From Halichondria panicea (taxonomy: Eukaryota; Porifera; Demospongiae; Suberitida; Halichondriidae): a stretch of 64,000 nucleotides of DNA. Under the pieces are notes generated by a model. It was not told the DNA's origin and did no database searches. It saw nothing but the letters and a program-made list of their open reading frames with translations. The position numbers and the translations under genes are program-made. This document shows, one piece after another, positions 1 to 13,800 of this stretch. Location: positions 5,575,205 through 5,639,204 of the forward strand of contig NC_087378.1 in assembly GCF_963675165.1 (NCBI RefSeq). The letters are read 5' to 3'. Numbering within the stretch: position 1 is the first letter of the stretch; each line of letters opens with the position of its first letter.

Positions 1-3000
1 AGTTCCATGCAGAAGAAGGCCTATATATGTCTCGAGTGTCTGCTCTCTTGCAAAAGCCCTGCCCATCAAGCGTTCATCACCCATCACCTTGACAACCTGA
101 GACAACTGCTGCTGGACTCCTTTTCCACCGCCAGCTCTGCCTCAAAGAAGGTGTTATTCTAACAGTTAGTGAATCAGCTGCATGCGTGTACCATACAGCT
201 TTTTTAATGTTATTATTAAACGTGTGTCAGAAATTATTCAATTTTAGTCCATCTTTACCTTAATACATGACTCTGTATGTACATATTCACAATGCTTTCC
301 AAATATATACGATCGTTCGTAAATTAATGCCAGCAGGCTAAGCATAAACTGTTTTTCTGTCCTCATGTACTTCATGTATTACTTTCTTTACATTACATAG
401 CCTCGACTCAAGTGCCTCCTATACATTGTGGACCACCTCTGTCCGAAGAGCTCCGGCTTTATTGCAGCCATCTTACCAGAGGTGAGGCTTACTTTTAAGG
501 TAGTGGGGACTATGATATAGAACCTTACTACATGTAGCTAAGGTTCGACAAAGGTCTCCTCAACCATTGCTCTACCCGAGCTGTACATGCATTTATTTCA
601 CAGAGTTTTATCTTTTCTCAGGTTATTCTGTGCACTAAAGAAGTGAATGAGAAAACAAGAGTCATCGCCTTCAAATTGTTGATCAGGATGGGCTACGCTG
701 CTCAGAGGTGCTATCTTAAGAGTGCTGAAGGTACAGATCTGTACTGTCTAATGTGATGCTCTGCCATATAATATTGGCTATGTCGTATATTGGCTTAGCC
801 TCCTTCACCGGCCTTTGAAAGAAGGCCTGCTATTGACTGCTTGCGCATGCGCCAAATTATTGGATTTTTTTCCCGTAAATATTCCTATAATACTGGATAC
901 ATCAGAGAAAATATCCTAAAAGTCATACACAGAGCTATATAGCTAGCTAGCTAGAGACAGAGCTGTGTAGGTTTGTTGTACTGCTATTTTCTTCTGATAG
1001 AATCAGTAGCAGTAGTATAGTAGACTTTCACCAAAGTTAGTGTTAAATGAGCGTGGCCTGTCCATATAGGCTCTTATCAGCCGTCACTCCTTTCAGACGA
1101 TCTTCATCCACACTGTTGCAGGCTGTGAGTCTTTTGTTAACATAGCAGGCTAAGGGTAGCTATCAGAGAATGCTATCCGATGGGCTAGAAACCTTCAATC
1201 GAACTTTCTATCTACTTCCTTCAATCCACTTCGATCCTTTCGTTGTGATGTCATAGTTTTACTGAGCATAAACGATGTTATCCAAAGCCCCCAGATACCG
1301 GGGGGATATTAGCACATGCGCAAGCAGTCGATACCAGGCCCACTTCCCTAGTGGGAAGTGCGGCCTGGGATCGAGGCTAATATTGGCTATGTCCTCCAAT
1401 GGCATTCAAGCATTCATGTGTTTTTGGGTATGAAATTTCAACTTTATTTCAACTCTAGTTTCATGTGTGCTGTTCTCTAACATTGTCAGGAGCTACATGT
1501 ATCATTGAATTGCTGCTGTTAACTTTCTTGCAGACAGTGTCACGGACTACTTTGTGAAGGTGTTGGCGGGATTGGCAGGCTCTACTCACATGATCTCTGC
1601 CACCATACTCACTCTATCCAGACTAGTATATGAGTTTCACGGTCAGTTAAATTAATCATTAAAACCAACACTGGAAATACTGTTATAGCAATATGTGTAG
1701 TTTTCTGAGCAGGCTGTTGCTTCGGTGGAAACTATAGCTGCACATAAAGCTAATACTTAAGATTAGCATGCAGCAATGGTTCAAGAGAGTAGAAAATTAT
1801 TGAGAAGTTCTTGTGGAAACCAGAGGAGGTTGAATAGAAACGCGTCATAACCGAGGCGCACCGAGGCTTTTAGAAGCCTTTGTTGGCCTCAATTTACTTA
1901 AACACCTCTCAACCCCATGAGTCACCACTGTGGCAACTAAACAAAATATCTCACACAAGTAATATGTGCACGGGAAAGTATATATAGGTGTAGTCATCTT
2001 TGTAAATGAATAAATAAGCAGCTGCATGGCAGGATGTATGATTGTGTGTATGCATGTGCTTTAGGCAATGCACTGATCACGTACTACAATGTAGCTGGCA
2101 GGATATATGATTGTGTGTATGCATGTGCTTAGCTAGTGCGCTGATCACGTACTACAATGTAGCTGGCAGGATGTATGATTGTGTGTATGCATGTGCTTAG
2201 CTAGTGCGCTGATCACGTACTACACACAGACCTACTGGGAGATGACTTTGTGAAGAGACTGCTGTCCACTGTGTGTACGTTCCTGCGCTCCAAGACAAGG
2301 GAGGTGGTTCGCTCCACTCTGGAGTTCATCAAGGTCACCATCGGTGTGCTTCCTCCTGACGAATTGCTCTCCCACCTTGAAGAACTGGTGAGGCTCAGAG
2401 CTGCGTGTCTAGTATTTTGAACATTTTATATAAGTCTGTAATATACACTAATTTGTATTGAGATTGACATTCTCTACGGCAATGTGTCCTGTACATGTAC
2501 AGTATGTATACATGTAGTGGTAGCCTCGTCACAGGCCAAATAAAAAACGGCCTGGGAACGAAGCTATGATGTATTGACAGGTTTGAAGTGGATAAAACAA
2601 TATTCTTTGCCCCCAGGTGAGTAATATCACATCATGGTCTGCCGACAACAGTTGTCACTTCAGGACGACATCCCGGGACATTCTCGAGAGGTTGGTGAGA
2701 AAGTTTGGCTATGAGGTAGTGGCTGGCTTTGTGCCTGACAAGCTCAAGAACTTCATTGCTCACATTCGCAAGATGGTGGAGAGACAAAAGAAAAAGAAGA
2801 AGCAGGCCAGAGAATATGGAGGAGATAAAGATGAAGAGGATCATGCAAAAAAACACTTCAAGCCTAGGTAGAATGGTGGTAGTATTTCACGTAAGAAAAT
2901 GTGTGTTCACTACAATTCATCAAATTATGCCTTAGGTATGCTTACTATAGTGCTGCTACCCTATGTGATAGTGGTTGCTTGCTTTGTACACTGAGACTGG

Positions 3001-4706
3001 AGGTAATGCATTGCTAATAATTGCTCTGACATCTTCTCAGCTATGAAGAGCTGCTAATGGACTCAAGTGATGAAGAGGAAGAACAAACGAAAGAGAGACG
3101 ACCTAAGGGCAGGGATCCAAAACAGAAGGGTGTGGCCCAGGGGCGTGCCTGGATTAAAGAGGCCGATGGAGATGACCCTGTGAATTTCCTTGACCCTGGG
3201 GTTGTGCAAAAAGTTATAGGTAGGCCTGTCAGAGTGTTAGTGCATGTTTAAGAAGTGTATGAACATCGTATAGCGGGAAATTTTCGTGAGGTGCAAAATT
3301 CCCTTTTTTGGGGGCAGAGCAGTTAACACGAAAATTAAAAATGGGATAAACTCCCACGTACCGGTATTTCACATGCAAAGCTATTTGTCGAGTGTACGTC
3401 GTTTCCTGGCATTGAAACGCGATTATTAGAAAATTTCGGCTGAGGGGTCTGGATGGAGCCAAATAGCAAAAATCTGCACCCACGAAAATACACCATACAT
3501 GAGCTCAAAACCAAGCCCCCATTTCGTATAGCAATTGCGGTGCTTTCATTATCACAATACCAAATGCTTAGTATAATTATCTGTGTCCCTTTTTTAACGT
3601 ACCTTAGCTACTGACCCAGCTCGATTGGCTTCAGTCAAAAGGCCAAAAGTTAACCCGTTTGAAACTAACCAAGAAGGAAAGCTAGTTATCACCGAGAATG
3701 AGGGTGACATGGTGGATGATATGGACACTAATGAGGTGAATAGATATTATGTCATGCTCAAGCACAATAGTGGTCACAAGCATAATATACCATTATAACA
3801 ACTCGTTTAAGCTAAAAATGTTGCACATGCTTAATGAGTGTATAACCTTGTGCAGATGAAGAAACGTAAGAGGAAACTTAACGAAGACGAGGACACTGCT
3901 GGGGCTGATGGAGGTGGAGGGCATGGCATTTACCGCAAAAATGCCCACAAGAAAGACTATGATTTTGATTATGGCTCGGAATATAGAGCAAAGGTCAGTA
4001 TTGTATACTATAGTTTGTAGCTAGCTGTAATAAATACCCAAATCTTAAAGTGACAAGAATTTTTCCCTAATGTTTTGCTAATTAAGAGATTTTTATGCCT
4101 TGAAGTCTGTGTGTGCATGACTGGTCTATACCTGCTATTAGCTGCAAGAGTGAGAATCCGATCAAAGAGCTGCATGCAATTGCACTGTTCTATGAGGGCA
4201 TACAGCCGTGCATTAATTATGGACTTTGAATTTGGTTTTTAGCAACAATCAAGGTCGATCGTTTCTCACTATTTTGAACTACAGTAGACTCTCAGTGGCT
4301 GTATTTCAGAAAATAGCCGCGGTTAAAAAACGACCTTACTTCGAATCGAATGACTAATTTTGCAGTTCTGTTGAGAATCATTATGCTCTCTATACTAGGT
4401 AGTCTGCTGTAAGGCCCTCACGTCATGCTGTAAAGCACGTGTATTTAGCTTATGTGCATGCAGCTTTCCACTACCACCTTTCCTCAAGAGGCCTGGCTAA
4501 GGATTGTGTTTTTCTCCATACAGAAAGCCAAAGGAGACATCAAGAAGAAAGGAAAACCGGATCCCTATGCATATGTTCCTCTGATGAGGCAGAAGCTGAA
4601 CAAGAGGAAGGAGGCTAAACTGCGAGGCCAATTCTCTGGGCTGCTGCAGAAAGCGAAGAAAGGCTCGGCTGCTGGTACCAAGCTACGGCGGAAAACATTC
4701 AAATAA
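1..4706 (+). CDS. RRP12: RRP12-like ribosome assembly protein, 3' part
   Basis: RRP12 is a HEAT-repeat protein needed for maturation and export of pre-ribosomal subunits, acting in the nucleolus and nucleus. Exons, all with GT..AG borders: 1-150, 401-481, 622-730, 1534-1641, 2230-2387, 2617-2867, 3041-3219, 3608-3735, 3856-3993 and 4524-4706. They sum to 495 codons including the stop, in one open frame. The first part is helical, HEAT-like sequence. The middle is acidic and charged ([16 protein letters not shown]), and the tail [19 protein letters not shown] followed by a basic end is the characteristic RRP12 C-terminus. The 5' exons lie before the window, so about 490 C-terminal residues of an expected 1200-1300 are present. 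It converges on MAK16, with 138 bp between the stop codons. Intron 5 holds a 68-bp tandem repeat and intron 3 a complete 584-bp mobile element. Confidence 0.93.
796..1379. mobile_element. 584-bp TAG..CTA element with 9-bp target duplication
   Basis: The element begins TAGCCTCCTTCACC and ends GGGATCGAGGCTA. It is flanked on both sides by ATATTGGCT (787-795 and 1380-1388), an exact 9-bp duplication. Each end contains its own small hairpin (GGCCTT..AAGGCC on the left, AGGCCCACTTCCC..GGGAAGTGCGGCCT on the right), followed inwards by a GCTTGCGCATGCGC-like motif. There is no coding capacity. It sits in intron 3 of RRP12. A diverged copy lies at about 39448-39912. Confidence 0.88.
2025..2226. repeat. 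Tandem repeat, about 68 bp x 3
   Basis: Three head-to-tail copies of a unit of about 68 bp starting CTGGCAGGATGTATGATTG and ending GATCACGTACTACAATGTAG. The second and third copies are nearly identical and the first is diverged in the middle. The array ends at the acceptor of the RRP12 exon beginning at 2230, so it sits where the branch point and pyrimidine tract should be. Confidence 0.85.
3245..3480. repeat. Fragment of CGTATAGCGGG repeat family
   Basis: Starts CGTATAGCGGGAAATTTTCG, the end motif of a repeat also seen at 14441, 15450-15481, 17007-17219, 17256-17299, 26007-26203, 36770-36828 and 38930-38975. Copies usually occur as facing pairs. This one is diverged and lies in an RRP12 intron. 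It has no coding capacity. Confidence 0.5.
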
Positions 4707-4844
4707 ATTGTAATATAATAATCATGCATCATTCAGTTTATGATGAGTTTATAATGTTTTCTGAGATGGAGACTGTCAAGATACCACAAAATATTTTCGA
4801 TTCAGGGTACATAAATTAATTACAGAACACTATAATCCTAACAA

Positions 4845-7800
4845 CTATGTTGCTTTTATCTTAGTACGTGGTTCCAGTTCATTCTCATACTCTATCTCAA
4901 CTCTTGCTTTTGCACGAGTCCTCTTCTTCCCAACTGTAATAGGTTCCTCCTCCTCACTCTCGCTGCTCACGTCTACCTCACTCTTCTCCCAGTCCTGCAT
5001 GGGGTTATTAGCAGTGTGTTCCTGTATATAATTATATACATGTTATGTGACATGCAGATTACACTGTATGTGTCCAGATGTTCGTTCCTGTTCAAAATCA
5101 GACATCATAATACTACACTCGACGGACGGTCTTTATTTACTCATACAGCTACAACATGTTCACTTCAGTGAGAAACTTTACTGTACATATAATACGTACT
5201 TCAATGTCCTCATCACTCTCTTCAATGTCATCAGCTGCCACAAACTCTGGCCCGTCGAGCTCTTCCTCCTATAATTATAATGAACAGTAAGTTGAGAGTG
5301 TCTTTGTAACAGCAGGCACATGATTCCTTGATGACCAGTTAAAACTTAGCGATTTCCCATGCATACAGCGCCACCCATAAATGTGTATGTAAAGAAGGCT
5401 TGTTTGAGATATCAAGACAATCATCTTTGCATCTCTACTTCCTTCACACTTCTGAACAGTTGTCTGGCCCATAGCTAGTTTACAGTGCATGTACGTATGA
5501 AGCTATATTGAGCTAGACCACGCCCATTTTAGAAAAAATGTCTAGCTGTAGAACAATGGTTCAGCTACATGTACATACGTAGCTAAAGTCCATTTTGTGT
5601 TGAGTTCGACCTTCATAAAGTTGTTGTAACTTTGTCATACTTCCCTGATATTAACGTTTCTTATACCATTGGATTCCTTGTTAATATGCGCTTCTCTATC
5701 TAAGATGACCAGTTAAAACTTAGCAATTTCCCATGCATGTAGAAGAGGTTCCTAAAGTCTATTTGTGTTGAGTTCGACCCCGGAAGTTATGTGGTAAATT
5801 ATGGCTTCATTTATGCGGTGGACAAGTATGCCTGGGACTACTACATGGAAAATGCTAACTATTTTAGCTGGTTGGAGTTTACCAGCTCTACAGCATAATA
5901 GATAGAAGCGCTTTTTAACAAGGAACCCAATGGTATACAAAACTTTAAAGTATGACAAAGTTATGATAACTTTATGAAGGTCAAAGTCAACACAAATAGA
6001 CTTTAGCTGGCATACTTACTTGTCAACCACATAACATTTTTATGGCGCTGTAATTACATCAATTACGTATGGTTATTTTCAAGACAAAAATTAAATTATT
6101 TGTCAGTGTACTTAATTGTTATACAGTAGACCCTCGCTAATCCGAATACAGTAGACTCTCGCTAATCCGAATAGAGCAGGACCAGACTCCATGTCTCCAT
6201 CCGAAATTTCCGGATTAACACATGTCCTAAGTATCTGAATAAGCGAAGACGCTTGTATACATATGGTATTATGAATATGCTATTACTATGGCCAGAAGGG
6301 AAGGAAGCTGCTAGTAGAGTGAGTCTTGTGAGCTCTCTTAGTCCTTGATCTCAGTAGCCATTGTACTGTGAGTATGTTATTAATTATTGCTGCTTCAGCA
6401 AAGCAAGTTAGAGTGCACATGCGCAAGTAGTCTATTCTACTGATATGCCCCTCCTCTTCATTTTGTCTGGATTTGAGAGGTTCGGACTAAAGGGGGCCAG
6501 GATCTATTATATATGCATTAATAATTATTGTAGAATTAATAAGCAAATCAAACCATAATTGTTGGATCAAGGGCGAGATACAGAGCTGCAACAACTATTG
6601 TTACAACAAAATTATTATTCCGAGCGAAGCGAGGCTATAACCGGGCTAGGTTCAATCGAGATCAACGGTGGTGGTAGTAGTGGTAGTGGTAGTGGTGGTT
6701 GGTCGATTAAAACTAGCTCCAGTTGCTCTCCAGTCAAAACTCAGCACAGGTACTCTATATCAACGCTATACTCTCTAAACGACTTCTCATCCCACAGTGA
6801 AGCTCTGCACGGCCGTTAGTGAACTTACTTCAACTATGGTTCTTACCATGACGATCCACCACAAAAACGATCATTACACAAACATTTCCAGCTAGCTGCT
6901 TCTCTACCCTAGCGCTTCTATCTAAACTCACAATGCGTAGTGTACATCAACACTACTCTGGCCCACTTCTGATCTCACACCCGGCCACTTCTGATCTCAC
7001 AAAGAGGGCTGTCTTTATTGAATACACAATCCTAACACAATCCTAGCTTTCTTATGTGCCGATCATTACAACATCTTCACATTAATTTGAATGTCGTCAT
7101 AAGCCAAGCAAATGGACTGAGCAAGGACCTTGCACCATGTGTACGCCTAGTTATAGTTATGCAACCGTGACTTAATCACCATAATCATAATTATATATAA
7201 TTATATAGTGCATAATTATAGCTGAAGTATCACTACTTAACGGACTTAACAAGCACACCGTGCAGATCGACTAATTACATTGGACCCCGAAATATAAGGC
7301 TAGAAACACAGGACACACAAAAACATAAGTAACAGAAGAAATTATAACTACATTGTACAAGTAGAAAAACTACGGTTTTGTTTACTACAAAAAGTGTAAA
7401 ACCCAAAAATAATCTACAACTACGGATTTATAGCAAACAGCTAGAGTACAAAAACTACTGTACTTGTCTTCTGTACTTGTCTTTTGAATTGAATTGTATT
7501 ACATTTGATCTTCCTTGTGCATACTGTCGCCTTCCTCAATTTCAACAAAGGTTGTAGTTACATTACGTGGAGCCGCAATCACAACAGGAGGTGGTGAATA
7601 ATCGTGAGAGGTAAGTGGAGCAAGAATGTCTAGAGATGGCTCTCTCAATTGGTGAATGCATCTGTTTGGTAAAGCTAGAAGTTGAGGCGAATCAGACCTT
7701 CCTTCTCTGCTAACTATAGGAACATCAGACATTAGAGTCTTTCTTCGGATTTTGATGCTGAAGTTAACTTTATGAAGATTCGCATCTTACCAAAACAGTA

Positions 7801-10800
7801 TAGGTAAGAATGGCATGCAACAATAGCACAGAATGTCAAGAAAGCTATCAGCACTGAAGTACTAGCTAGGGCAGCCTGATTACCATTTGTGTATTTTGTA
7901 TGATAAGAACCAATAGCAAAAATTAGGAGGTTTAGAAGACAAGATGTTTCAATTTTGTCTACAAGCCAATTTTTGTACAGTTTACTTACTAAAAGCTTGT
8001 GAATTAACAATGCAACCACTAGACCAGTGACGATAAGGAGATGGGCTGATTCAGATGAAAGTGAAGACGAAAAGTGGTGGATAATTCGAGTTAACAACAA
8101 CATTCCCATCCAATATCTATGTTTAGTGACAAATGGGGCATGATATGCATCTACAAATGCATTGTACTCAATATTTCGAGCCCAGCTCAAACATTTTTTA
8201 TTGGATAATTTCCGAAACCATTGTCCAAAGAAGAGCAACACAGTATAGACAAATCCAACAGCAATAGTAACAGAGGCTATTAGAAATCTAGGGATATGAG
8301 ATGGTGTGAAATACGACACATTGGCGTCGTACAGCCAAACAATTGTAGTTGAGCCATTAGGGTAGGTTAGTATTGTGAATTGTAAACTGGAAATTATCGT
8401 GTGGAGCAGTTTGGAATATGTGAGAAGGATTAAAGTACAAAGCGTAGCAACAGGATTTTTATGACCGATGAGTCCAGCAAATCGCCCCCAATAGTTACAC
8501 AGAACAATAATCAATACTGATAGTGAAACTATATACAAAGGGAACACCAGTTGAAGCAAAACTTTTCCATATGAGTTCATACCATCATAGAAGCAAGTTT
8601 CTATGCCTACATCCAAATTCATCCATGATACAAAGAATCGTAATGTTGTGTCTTGAGGTAGAAAGATAGAACTATTAGCACCAACAATGTTAGCGTACAA
8701 AATCAATCCATGGATCGTACCCGGGGCAATAGTGATATTGGAAATAAGAATAAAAACTACCAAGAAGACACCTGCCAAGACAAAGGCAATCAAAAGGAAT
8801 AAATAGTTGTTACCACATGACATACATCTTGAGCTACCAAACACAAGACTTAGCCCTTCCACACATTCCCCACACATGATTCCAGATCTATTAAAGGCAC
8901 ACTGGGTATCTACATTCCAGGGAAGGCTTATACTGAGATTAACTGGATCTTTGAGACAATGGTCTTGAGGGCATTGGGGATGTAAGAATCCTGTTGCATT
9001 GCTGACACTAACGTATTGGATCCACACGTCTCTTCTTTGCCTAACTACATTAACAGTATCCCTATCCAACTGACAATTGCCTATTATGGTTTCTAAAGAA
9101 GTCTCACATTCACACCTACATTCATTCTCCAGAGGAGCTGATTGCAAACCATTAGGACAATCGCAAGGTAAAAAGGTTACACTTAATGGTTTACTGGAGA
9201 TGCCAGCATTACCACATGGACCGTCAGGATAAAGATTAAGAGTGGCATTTACTTCAGTAGAGAAAATATTATACGTAAAATTGAAGCACAGCCCATTTGA
9301 AAGTTGTCAAGACTGGCCTACACCTAGACATGTGTTATCCGTTATTACTGATGCCAGAGCTGTTCCATTTACTGGGTTTTCCACTTGATCTACTATTATA
9401 GCCCTCAAGGTAAAAAGATGGCCACGTTTGATATAGACCCTAGGATGATGTGCAGAACATGTATAACTGTCATCATTCGCACAGAAACAAAGTTGAAAAA
9501 CGTTAGACGATACCAACCCTATGACGTCTTGTTTGGTGAGATTGTTAACTGGCCGAAAAGGATATGTGACTTGATTGTAGTCAAAGTCAATGTCGAATTG
9601 TGCAATCAATTTTATGATATCAAACCCAACTAGCCGGCGGTTATTGGCAAAGAATTCAAAGAAGTTTCTGCTAAATTCTGGGAAAACATTTACCCGACAT
9701 CTATCCAAAGCACCACCGAAAATATCGCTTCCTGAAATATGAGCGAAATTTGAATGGAAGAAAATGTTTCTGTAATTTAACTGAGAGCTTTCTCCATTCA
9801 AATAGTATAAACGAAGAGTTTGAATGAAACATCTTCAGATGAAATTGATCGCACATATCTTTTCATAGACTGCTCACACAGTACACCTGTATTGGAAGCA
9901 TCTGCTACAAATATTGCACCACCGTAATTTGCTGAATTGTTCGACAGGGTGAGCTTGACAAAAATGTCACTATATTTCTCTTGCACTGTTTTTGTATGTA
10001 TATTTTGGAGTTTTCTGATAGAAAGAATGCCCCGCCTTTTTGTGCCATATTTTTATCAAATTGCGTAAAACCATGCTCAATCTTGAAACTCGTAGCTATG
10101 GCATGCACAGCACCCCCTTCTTGCTTCGCTTCATTTCGTGCTATTACAATTGATTTTTGCATATCATTAACTGTGATACTGATCTGACTTTGATAACCAA
10201 AAATTGCTCCACCAGAAATATTTGCTGTGTTAGCAATTATGGACAAAGAAGAGGTGTAGATACGTAATTCCGTCTCAGAAAGGAAAATCCCACTTCCAAA
10301 GAGAGCAGTGTTGTCAGACACTGCAATCTGTGAAAATTCTTCGAATGTTACAGTACTTTGTACCAGACTCGAAGCTCCACCAGTTACAGCTGTGTTGTTT
10401 GTAAGGCTTACAGCTCCTGAAAAATTCAGCACACTGTGAAATATTGAAAGTGTCCCATGGTTGCCTGAAAAACTTAAGTCATCACAAAAGCCTTGAATAT
10501 TTATAAGCTGTACGACATACATGTTACTGACGTCAAGTGCTTGATTGCCTACAAAAACTGAGCTCGACAAATAAAACTTGTTATTACTCTGAAAAATGGC
10601 TGCTCCTTCTCCAAAACTAGCTGTATTATTATAGAATAAATTCATGGTCAGATTAGCCAAGGAGTTTGAAAGAAATATGGCTCCCCCATTCAAGTTGGCA
10701 TAGTTAGAATCATACACAGACAATGTACTATTTAGTGAGCCATTCGAAACACAAATGGCTCCACCATTAACAAGTGGTACCATGTTACGCAAGAAAGCAC

Positions 10801-13800
10801 ACTTAGAAAGAAACACTCTACTTACTAAAGCAGAAATTGCTGCACCGTTTGCACGAGCAATATTCCCTGAAAACACATCTTCACTCAAACTAACTGTGCA
10901 ATTAATCACATCCATTGCTCCTCCTACGCTGTTCGCTACATTTCTTCTGTATACGTTATCAATAGTCTCTATCGTTCCCCGAGACATGTATAAGAAACCT
11001 CCAAGAACAGCATAGTTGCCGGAAAATGTATTATTTGACAGGTAAAGATGATTAGAGTTGGAAGTTATAGCACCTCCCAATTGTTCACTATAATTTCTTT
11101 CGAAAATACTTTTAGAAATACTTACTACTCCTCTGTACAGATCCAATGCACTGCCAATATGTGACTTAAAAACACAATCAGAGATTAGTACAATCACTCC
11201 GGTAATATTATAACTGGCATGGCATAAATATGAGCAACGCGGTAGTCCTTTGAGTGAGAGGACTAATGCTCCACCATACCACGCGGTTGCAGTGTTAAAA
11301 GCAAATATACTGTAGAAAATACAAGAACTATTTTCGTTGGCACGTGAAAAAAGTGCTAGAGCTCCTCCAGATGCTGCATAGTTGTACAGAAATGATGAAT
11401 TCATTACAGCCACATTTGTATTTTCAGCGTAAACAGCTCCACCGCTAAAACCGGCTGTATTCCACATAAAAAAGCACAGGAAAACAGATACTGGTGATGC
11501 TTCGGCAAATATTGCTCCACCGATGTATGCTGTATTGTTCTCAAAATAGCTACGTGCTATTTCTACAGAGAGTGTATCTGAAACAAGTATAGCTCCACCC
11601 AGACCTTCTCTGCTATACACCACGTTCTTCAAAAATCTGCTATCAATTATTTTCACATAATCAGTGAATGCAACGCCAATAGCTCCAGCTACACAGTATG
11701 CTGTATTGTAGTCAAACAGAGATTGTTCAATTGTTACTAAAGAGCTGTTCACAATGGAGACTGCTCCACTTGACCCTAAACACCTAACCGTGCAAAACAG
11801 AAAGGCAAACCCTTCACATATGGCAGAGTTATTAAAAAACTGGCTACGTAAAATATGGATATTTTTTGCCAGTTCGATCCGAATAGCTCCTCCACGATAT
11901 TGGTTTGGTACAAAATTGTTTATGAAAGAACAATTTGTGATACTCACGTAAGTAGCATTTTGTACAAATAATGCGGCACCATTCTGATTTTTGCTAGCGC
12001 ATTCAACAAAGTTGATATTTTCAACTACTAGCCCAGTAACATTTCTTAGTACAAAGCAGCTGGATTCTTTGCAGCTGATATTGGGTGGCCTAGTGACATT
12101 GGATAGTTGGCCTTTGAGAACTGCATGCTCAATACCACTTAGCGATATACCTCCTTCTAGAAAATGGTGCCCCGGTGAAAACAGCAATGTAATATTTTCT
12201 TGGCTGTAGTTATTTTCTGAGGAAAGTTCTTGCAACCTACCACAGGCATCAAACATAGAGAGATCGCAAGATATGTTGCCACTTTGGACAACGTAAAGAT
12301 TTTTTGAAAGGGCTGGAACTACTACTACTAGACACATTACCAGCAACATTCCATATACAGAAAGCCACGAGTTTCGATGCATAACTGTATGCACGGCCAC
12401 GTTTTTGATATTGTCAATTCCTGTATTGATAGAGCTCAAAATATGTGTCACCTGTATTTGTGCAGTAATCACTTTCGTCAACTGTAATTTTAATACATGT
12501 ACGTACCGTACCTTCTCATGTATCTTCAATCCACTTTTCCTCGAACGAATGTTGCTCAATATATTTTTAGTAACGCTTTGATTTTTATGTCAGGGCCGTT
12601 CGTTGTTGCACATGTTCAACAGAATACCATTAATAAACCCCACAATCAGTGTATGTATAATGCATACAATGATCACATTGAAAGTTAATCTATTGACTAT
12701 GAAAGTAACAGCTTGTTGATTCAAAAACAATTATTGGTGATAATTAATACAATGCACCAATTGGGGCAATCTACATGTACTGTGATATGAAATACTATCG
12801 CACGAAAGATCATGTCGTTTGTTTCAAGGTGGCAAATCTGAGTATTTAGTTCAACCAAGTACATTAGTAGTATGCACAACGTCATACGATAATGTGGTAT
12901 AATAATTGTGTAAACTAGAGTATATACTCATAATAATTTTATATAATACAACAGTAGGAATTATTGTGGGTGCTGAAACAGTTATGCATGGCTATCACAT
13001 CACGCACAGTGTCTCCCTCAGTGTAAAGTTGAAACAGGGTGGCCAGACTATGGCAGGGTGGGGGCAGTAGATGTAAATAACCTTTCTTGCTTCTTAATGT
13101 CCCCAAACACAGCAGTGTCCGCAATACAGTCCCGAGACTTAATTTCTCCAAATTCAATTAGCTTATCAACACTGTATACTATACCGCATTGCGAGCATCA
13201 AACAATCATAATTATATGCAAACTTTGAATCATTTCGCAACAAAAACTTAACTGGTATCGGTGTAGAAGCAATATTGGGCTCCTATCGCAATAAGGGGTG
13301 TCCGGGGGGGGGGGGGGGACTATTGCACTATAGCACCATAGCTAACTAGAGCCGGCCCCCATAGTGATTTAGGGCCCCCTAGTGAAGTCTTATTCTGAGT
13401 ATTGGAGTCAAGCCAGCACAAAAGTAATAGGAGGTTGAGATCAGAAGCAATGGCTATGTTTATAAATTTTATGTAGAACCAATAGATCTAAAATTCCAAT
13501 TCAAAATTACTGGCTATAATCTGGGTCACTGAGGATAACGGTATAGGGCGGCCATAATTATGAGCAAAATACATGCGTTACAGTGTTGTAAGTAAAACAA
13601 AGACCCATTGTACACAGCACACGCATGCATTGATATACCTAGCATAAGATGTTGGCTATATAGCTACTAACAATGCAGTTTAGAGCATGCAGTAGCCGCA
13701 GCCCACTTTGTGTACTAAATTGTTATCAAGAACATGTTTCCTGGTTGAAAATGGACTTCTCAACAATCTCCTAAGTGCAAATCAAAGAGCAGGAAATTGT

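Noticed and set aside
2025..2226. CRISPR-like array
   Set aside because: Repeats are directly contiguous with no spacers, in an animal intron; it is a simple tandem repeat.
2521..2566. 46-bp TAGCCTCG..AAGCTA palindrome as another 9-bp-repeat insertion
   Set aside because: End motifs fit the group, but the flanking 9 bp (ATGTAGTGG and TGATGTATT) are not repeats; kept only as a possible relic.
9385..9633. Plus-strand frame opposite the broken membrane-protein gene
   Set aside because: A shadow of the minus-strand coding sequence; no independent features.
7499..12559. Bacterial contamination, because Pmp-type beta-helix repeats suggest chlamydial outer-membrane proteins
   Set aside because: The C-terminal half is a eukaryote-like multi-helix membrane domain, the gene lies inside an intron of an animal gene, and base composition matches the surroundings.
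12383..12559. Upstream ATG at 12559 as start of the membrane-protein gene
   Set aside because: The extra 59 residues are not signal-like, while the ATG at 12382 begins a clear signal peptide.
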